NCBI RefSeq assembly: GCF_038002825.1
Contig: NZ_JBBODF010000001.1
Coordinates: 1,054,001 to 1,118,000 of the forward strand
Origin: Paenibacillus sp. FSL H8-0048
GTDB lineage: Bacteria; Bacillota; Bacilli; Paenibacillales; Paenibacillaceae
DNA length: 64,000 nt
Direction: 5' to 3'
Shown: positions 60,304 to 64,000 of the stretch, one piece after another
Layout of the letters: each line of letters starts with the position of its first letter
Numbering within the stretch: position 1 is the stretch's first letter
Notes under the pieces: model-generated
Seen by the model: only the letters and a program-made list of their open reading frames with translations
Told to the model about the DNA's origin: nothing
The model's database searches: none
Position numbers and translations under genes: made by a program

Positions 60304-60867
60304 ATGAGCCACTTAACCAAAGACCAATTAATTACACTCCGGGCCGCCCTTGAGGGACGCAAGGCAGAGCTGGAGCAGCATTTCTCCGGCAACGGTGCTG
60401 AAGACAGCCTGCTTGGTGATTCCCTTATTCTCTCTACGGGCGAGCTCTCTTCTGTCGATAATCATCCCGCCGATACAGGCACGGAGACATTTGAACGCAG
60501 CCGCGATCTGTCCATCAACACCTCGCTATCCGAAGAATTAACGGAGGTCGAGGCTGCTCTTGCGCGGATGGATAACGGAACGTACGGCATTTGCGAGGCC
60601 AGCAAGCAAGAGATTCCTTATGAACGGCTTGAGGCCATCCCCTACACCCGTTATACCGTGGAGCATGCCCCAACCAGCAGTGACACTGACGCACGTCCTG
60701 TGGAAGAAGAGGTCATGACTCCCCCGCCCTCCGGTGCAGGCGAAGGACGCCAGCAGAATAGCGGACGGTTCGACGACGCCGGTGCCTGGGAAGCCGTGGA
60801 GGATTATGGCAGCGCAAGCTCGCCTGTGACCCCGCCGGGCCAGGATTCTGAAGATGAGGATACCTGA
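60304..60867 (+). CDS. TraR/DksA family protein, YteA type, without full zinc finger
   Basis: 187 residues. N-terminal coiled coil (about 1-100: QLITLRAALEGRKAELEQH, SLSEELTEVEAALARMDNGTYGICEASKQEIPYERLEAIP). The zinc finger has only one Cys (YGICE), not the canonical four, as in Bacillus YteA. The C-terminal ~60 residues are acidic and low complexity (EDEDT). DksA proteins bind the RNA polymerase secondary channel; YteA is sporulation-linked. AAGGAAG upstream of ATG. Confidence 0.85.
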   Translation: MSHLTKDQLITLRAALEGRKAELEQHFSGNGAEDSLLGDSLILSTGELSSVDNHPADTGTETFERSRDLSINTSLSEELTEVEAALARMDNGTYGICEASKQEIPYERLEAIPYTRYTVEHAPTSSDTDARPVEEEVMTPPPSGAGEGRQQNSGRFDDAGAWEAVEDYGSASSPVTPPGQDSEDEDT

Positions 60868-60973
60868 TCCGGCAGTTCATAGCTTACGAGGCTCGTGGAT
60901 AGACTGATTTAGTTGAGTCCGCCGGATCTTGGCCAGATCGATAGGCATGAGCGAGCAGCTCGCGGATCTCCTA

Positions 60974-61333
60974 TCAGTAATTGTCTGCTACTGCCTTATT
61001 GAGAATTCCAAGACACCGGTCCAGGTCAGCCTTCACTTGCTTCTTATACAGCTTGGCTTTCTCCTCCCCGTCCGAAGTGAAATGATACAGGACAATTTCC
61101 TGAAAATCGACCTTCGGATCGCTCCCCTTGAGCTGCTTGGTGCGGTACAATATCCCTTGCTGTACCAGCTCATGCAGGGCGCGGTAAATTTCACTTTGGG
61201 GAGGCGAATAGCCATGAGCTTTGAAATCTCTGCGTAAATCCTCAAGCATCTGATAACCATACCCCTTGTGCTGCTCCACCATGGTAATCAGGTATACCTT
61301 TATAAACGCCCGCTGGGCAATCATAAACGCCAT
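60974..61333 (-). CDS. rtp: Replication termination protein (RTP) homologue
   Basis: 119 residues. Strong resemblance to Bacillus subtilis RTP as I recall it: QRAFIKVYLITMVEQ, EIYRALHELVQQGIL, EIVLYHFTS and KLYKKQVKADLDRCLGILNKAVADNY, with matching total length (122). A winged-helix DNA-binding protein that binds Ter sites and arrests replication forks; it may also be annotated as PadR-like. The GGGAGG ribosome site (61340-61345) lies in a small ACACC/GGTGT hairpin, which could modulate translation. Its presence suggests that the window is near the terminus, but no good Ter site was seen. Confidence 0.78.
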   Translation of the reverse strand: MAFMIAQRAFIKVYLITMVEQHKGYGYQMLEDLRRDFKAHGYSPPQSEIYRALHELVQQGILYRTKQLKGSDPKVDFQEIVLYHFTSDGEEKAKLYKKQVKADLDRCLGILNKAVADNY

Positions 61334-61693
61334 AAGACACCTCCCGGGGTGTTTTTTTGTTTGACATCATATAGCAGAAAAAAACTGTTGCCGCTTGGCA
61401 ATTTCCACTATTACTCTAGTATAAACTCTATTTCCCAGCTTTCACAACAAGTTATTTAAAATTGGGGAGGATACTGGGGGAGTACTGTCGCCGATCAAGG
61501 AAATGAGACATTTGTCATTTAGCAGTTGCCTATAGCAAGTTGCCTATTTGTCGATAATGGCTGATCTTTCACTTTTTCTGTTTTGAAGTAGATAAGTAAT
61601 TGGTTGGTATGGGATTAGGCGGCGTGGATAGGGGTAGCTATTTTGATTTTGAACTTCTATTATGAATTTTTCATATGATGAAATAATATTTTT

Positions 61694-61822
61694 AATGGAA
61701 AAACGTATCTAATTTCATCAAACTTCGAGCATTAAACGGCAGCAAGTGGAAAAAAGGTAGCTAATTTGCCCGTTTGCCTATAAGTTGGGGTATTGCGGTT
61801 TTTTAAGTGTCTTTTTTCCAAT
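61694..61822. repeat. Dispersed ~130-bp intergenic repeat (copy B)
   Basis: Begins AATGGAAAAACGTATCT, has AGCAAGTGGAAAAAA in the middle and ends GTCTTTTTTCCAATT. Same block order as copy A at 36492-36624. The 845-bp gap 61334-62178 is otherwise AT-rich and shows no supported gene, only this repeat and the terminator at 62099. Confidence 0.75.
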
Positions 61823-62098
61823 TATTGCTGATGATAATGAGTAAAGCTCATCAGTAAGTGTTGAAAATCCAACTATTCCCCGCACTATAACGGTTCGTAG
61901 CCTCCAGGCTGTCCTCTGTCTCGCTTTATGGATGTATGCTAGATCTATGCAGGATCTGGGCAGGTCGGGTGGCTTAGGGGTAGGGTTGGGGGGGTGGGGA
62001 GTATTGTGAATTTTTCATATGTTGAATTTAAATAATAAGCGGCTGTATGTGTCCATTCCCTTATGTCATATTATAATGTAGGAACACGATCCAAGCCG

Positions 62099-62138
62099 CA
62101 AAAAGAACTGCCTGGGGGTTGTCCCGCAGGCAGTTCTT
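62099..62138 (-). terminator. Terminator of the glycine-zipper stress protein gene
   Basis: AAGAACTGCCTG pairs with CAGGCAGTTCTT, followed on the minus strand by TTTTTG. 40 bp after the gene. Confidence 0.88.
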
Positions 62139-62178
62139 AGAGGTTGCTATATTAGCGGGATACTACTCCGCTATATCA

Positions 62179-62823
62179 TTAGATTTTGTCACGGTTGTAG
62201 AGGTCCGGGTCACGGTCTGCATTCATCGCGCCCCTGTTGCCCAAGGTATTGCCAACCGTGGTGTCTCTAGGGACCAGATCCGGATTCGTTGCTCCGCGAT
62301 CTGCCAGCGTATCCTCCGGGTACAGGCTGTCGTACCGGCCCGAGTTGAGTGAACGGTTACCCCGGAACACGGTATGGATATCTCTTCCGCGGCCGTTGTC
62401 ATCGACGAGGACGAGGATTTTGCCGCTGTCGATGTAGCCTTCATAATCTCTGGCCTCATCCTCGGGAATGCCGAGTCCGATTAATCCTCCCACCAGACCG
62501 CCTGCCCCTACTCCGATGGCAGCCCCTGTTAATGTAGCTGCGATTGGGCCTGCGGCAAGGATTGGACCAATTCCCGGAATAGCCAGCGCACCGATCCCGG
62601 CCAACAGTCCGGTAATTCCGCCCACTACGCCGCCGGTGGCCGCACCTGTGGCAACGCCTTCCGGCGCCATTGTTCCTGTATCTTCGGAGATGTGTTTCAG
62701 GTCATCTCGATCCTTCGTTATTACTGAAATCTCATCGTTTGTGAACCCTTGACTCTGCAAACTTTCAATTGCTCTGGTTGCTTCTTGTTCCGTATCGAAT
62801 ACACCAATAATTTTCTCTGTCAC
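62179..62823 (-). CDS. General stress protein, YflT/GspM-like with glycine-rich membrane segment
   Basis: 214 residues. The N-terminal domain MTEKIIGVFDTEQEATRAIESLQSQGFTNDEISVITKD (about 1-40) is typical of YflT-type general stress proteins. A Gly/Ala-rich segment (about 57-115: GVATGAATGGVVGGITGLLAGIGALAIPGIGPIL...) forms glycine-zipper-like helices. The C-terminal ~90 residues are charged and low complexity (PEDEARDYEGYIDSGKILVLVDD, then a basic/acidic tail). Probable SigB-type stress protein; no promoter was verified. Confidence 0.85.
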   Translation of the reverse strand: MTEKIIGVFDTEQEATRAIESLQSQGFTNDEISVITKDRDDLKHISEDTGTMAPEGVATGAATGGVVGGITGLLAGIGALAIPGIGPILAAGPIAATLTGAAIGVGAGGLVGGLIGLGIPEDEARDYEGYIDSGKILVLVDDNGRGRDIHTVFRGNRSLNSGRYDSLYPEDTLADRGATNPDLVPRDTTVGNTLGNRGAMNADRDPDLYNRDKI

Positions 62824-62931
62824 TTGAAGCCCTCCTTCGTAATTGTTGTTCGCTACTCTATTACCCGTTCACGCAGTGCCCAAACAGGAAAAGCTTCACC
62901 GGATGAATTTATATCTGATAACCTACTTATT

Positions 62932-64000
62932 CTATCTGGTAGGACGCGTACGGTTGGTGGGTACTGCCTCCAGCGGATTATCCGGCCAGTAGTGCTTGGG
63001 ATAACGGCCTTTCAGATCTTTTTTCACCTCGAAATAGGTGTTCTGCCAGAAGCTCGCCAGATCTGAGGTAATCTGCATCGGCCTTCTCGCCGGAGACAGC
63101 AGGTGAAGCAGCACCGGCACCTTCCCTCCACCGATCCTCGGAGTATCCGTCTGCCCGAACATCTCCTGCAGTCTGACTGCCAGTACCGGCGCTCCCGGAT
63201 TGCTGTAATCCAAGGGAACCCGCGAACCGCTCGGTACCGTAATATGTGTTGGCGCCTCCTTGTTCAGCTGCTGGCGGCTGTTCCAATCCAGCATCCCCTC
63301 CAGCGCCTGCGCCAGTTTCACCCGCTGCAAATCACGGAGATTCCGCATCCCTTGTATAAAGGGTGCCAGCCACTCCTCCAATGTATCCGTGAGCGCTTCA
63401 TCCGACATATCGGGCCAATCGGCCCGCAGCGAGTGCATGAATTCCATCCGCTGCCGCAGCTGAGTGGTGCTTTTTTCCCATGGCAGCAGCTGTAGCCCTT
63501 CCGCCGCGATCACCTTCAGCAATACGCTCTCTGTCTCCTCGGGAGTAGCGCGCTCATGGGTCGTCTGCTTCAGAATGAGCGCCCCCAGCCGGGTCACTCT
63601 TCGCGCCTTCACGCTTCCGCTCTCACTGTCCCAGTAGACTTCGCGCTCCTCCAGAAGGCTGTCCGCATGATGCTTCAGCAGGTCCTGCTCGGAGAGCGCT
63701 GCGGCAAGCATAATCCGGCTCTGCCCGGCACGGTCATCCACGCCGGGTGCCACGATGTAGGGCGAGCGCGCCAGCGGCTGCCCCTCGCGCATGGCCGCCC
63801 CCCGGCCGCCGGACAGCAGGAACACGCCATTGCCGCGTCCCTGCCCGATCCGGTCGGGATAGGCGAACGACAGCAGCAGGCCGCTGCGGCTGATGTCGCC
63901 TGGCCCTTCGCCCGGCGCTGCCTGCAGCTGCGCCAGGAAGCTGCGGCTCTCGCGCTGCACCGCGCGCAAGGCCGCCAGGTCCGCTCCGCCGTTACCGGCG
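62932..64000 (-). CDS. hrpB: ATP-dependent helicase HrpB, C-terminal part (truncated by window edge)
   Basis: At least 356 residues in frame to the window edge (upstream codons read GGADLAAL), so the helicase core lies outside. The visible part contains the HrpB C-terminal domain: GLLLSFAYPDRIGQGRGNGVFLLSGGRGA, VDDRAGQSRIMLAAALSEQDLL, WLAPFIQGMRNLRDLQRVKLAQAL, and HITVPSGSRVPLDYSNPGAPVLAVRLQEMFGQTDTPRIGGGKVPVLLHLLSPA. HrpB is a DEAH-box RNA/DNA helicase of unclear cellular role. Confidence 0.92.
   Translation of the reverse strand, partial: AGNGGADLAALRAVQRESRSFLAQLQAAPGEGPGDISRSGLLLSFAYPDRIGQGRGNGVFLLSGGRGAAMREGQPLARSPYIVAPGVDDRAGQSRIMLAAALSEQDLLKHHADSLLEEREVYWDSESGSVKARRVTRLGALILKQTTHERATPEETESVLLKVIAAEGLQLLPWEKSTTQLRQRMEFMHSLRADWPDMSDEALTDTLEEWLAPFIQGMRNLRDLQRVKLAQALEGMLDWNSRQQLNKEAPTHITVPSGSRVPLDYSNPGAPVLAVRLQEMFGQTDTPRIGGGKVPVLLHLLSPARRPMQITSDLASFWQNTYFEVKKDLKGRYPKHYWPDNPLEAVPTNRTRPTR

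Noticed and set aside
60974-61333. Plain PadR family regulator
   Set aside because: Length and the KLYKKQ and LDRC motifs fit RTP much better than PadR, though the folds are related.

Overview
The window looks like a chromosomal segment of a Paenibacillus-type Firmicute. Evidence: moderate-to-high GC, strong AAGGAGG-type ribosome binding sites, Bacillales-specific families (SigX-like ECF sigma factor, GlcT-type antiterminator, DUF421/DUF1657, YteA-type DksA, a homologue of the Bacillus replication terminator protein), many stalk-domain secreted proteins, and short dispersed intergenic repeats. No rRNA, tRNA or CRISPR array was seen.

Layout. 0-5 kb: 5'-truncated GH42 beta-galactosidase, AzlC/AzlD exporter, an esterase-like hydrolase and a MerR regulator. 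5-12 kb: a MoxR/DUF58/DUF4129 operon, aldo/keto reductase, a DUF421 and DUF1657 divergent pair, and a methyltransferase-like protein. 12-14 kb: one long frame joining an AraC regulator to a siderophore-binding lipoprotein, with a Fur box before it and a perfect one inside it. 14-22 kb: sugar-type Gfo/Idh and TIM-barrel genes with an AraC regulator. Between the AraC gene and a second Gfo/Idh gene lies a 13-copy, 51-bp tandem repeat array split by an IS256-family element (perfect 8-bp target duplication) and an IS110-family element (candidate bridge RNA). 22-28 kb: a catabolic operon (M20 amidohydrolase, two 6-oxocamphor-hydrolase-like crotonases, iron-sulfur serine dehydratase) with a divergent regulator of unfamiliar type. 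28-39 kb: LysR/EamA pair, two TetR-controlled DHA2 exporters, a stalk protein, a VanX-like dipeptidase, and a PadR-linked SEDS (FtsW/RodA) paralogue with a permease-prefix domain. 39-47 kb: small conserved proteins, an SDR, a ROK kinase, an ABC-2 exporter and GTP cyclohydrolase II with a divergent HxlR regulator. 47-53 kb: ECF sigma factor, putative anti-sigma and ABC transporter operon, a stalk-domain protein and a 70-residue protein that is 43% methionine. 53-60 kb: a GlcT-IIA-IIBC (GlcNAc-type) PTS operon behind a leader terminator, then a hybrid histidine kinase and a DivIVA-like protein. 60-64 kb: DksA-like protein, RTP homologue, a glycine-rich stress protein and the 3' part of hrpB.

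Most genes lie on the minus strand in short operons with overlapping stop/start codons. Many regulator genes are divergent from their likely targets, with visible palindromes between them. The most notable items are the AraC-lipoprotein continuous frame with an internal Fur box, the IS110 element whose upstream non-coding end carries short matches to both its target repeat and its own right end, the Met-rich mini-protein, and the crotonase/amidohydrolase catabolic cluster. All functional statements are from reading the sequence and from memory of the families; no database search was run.
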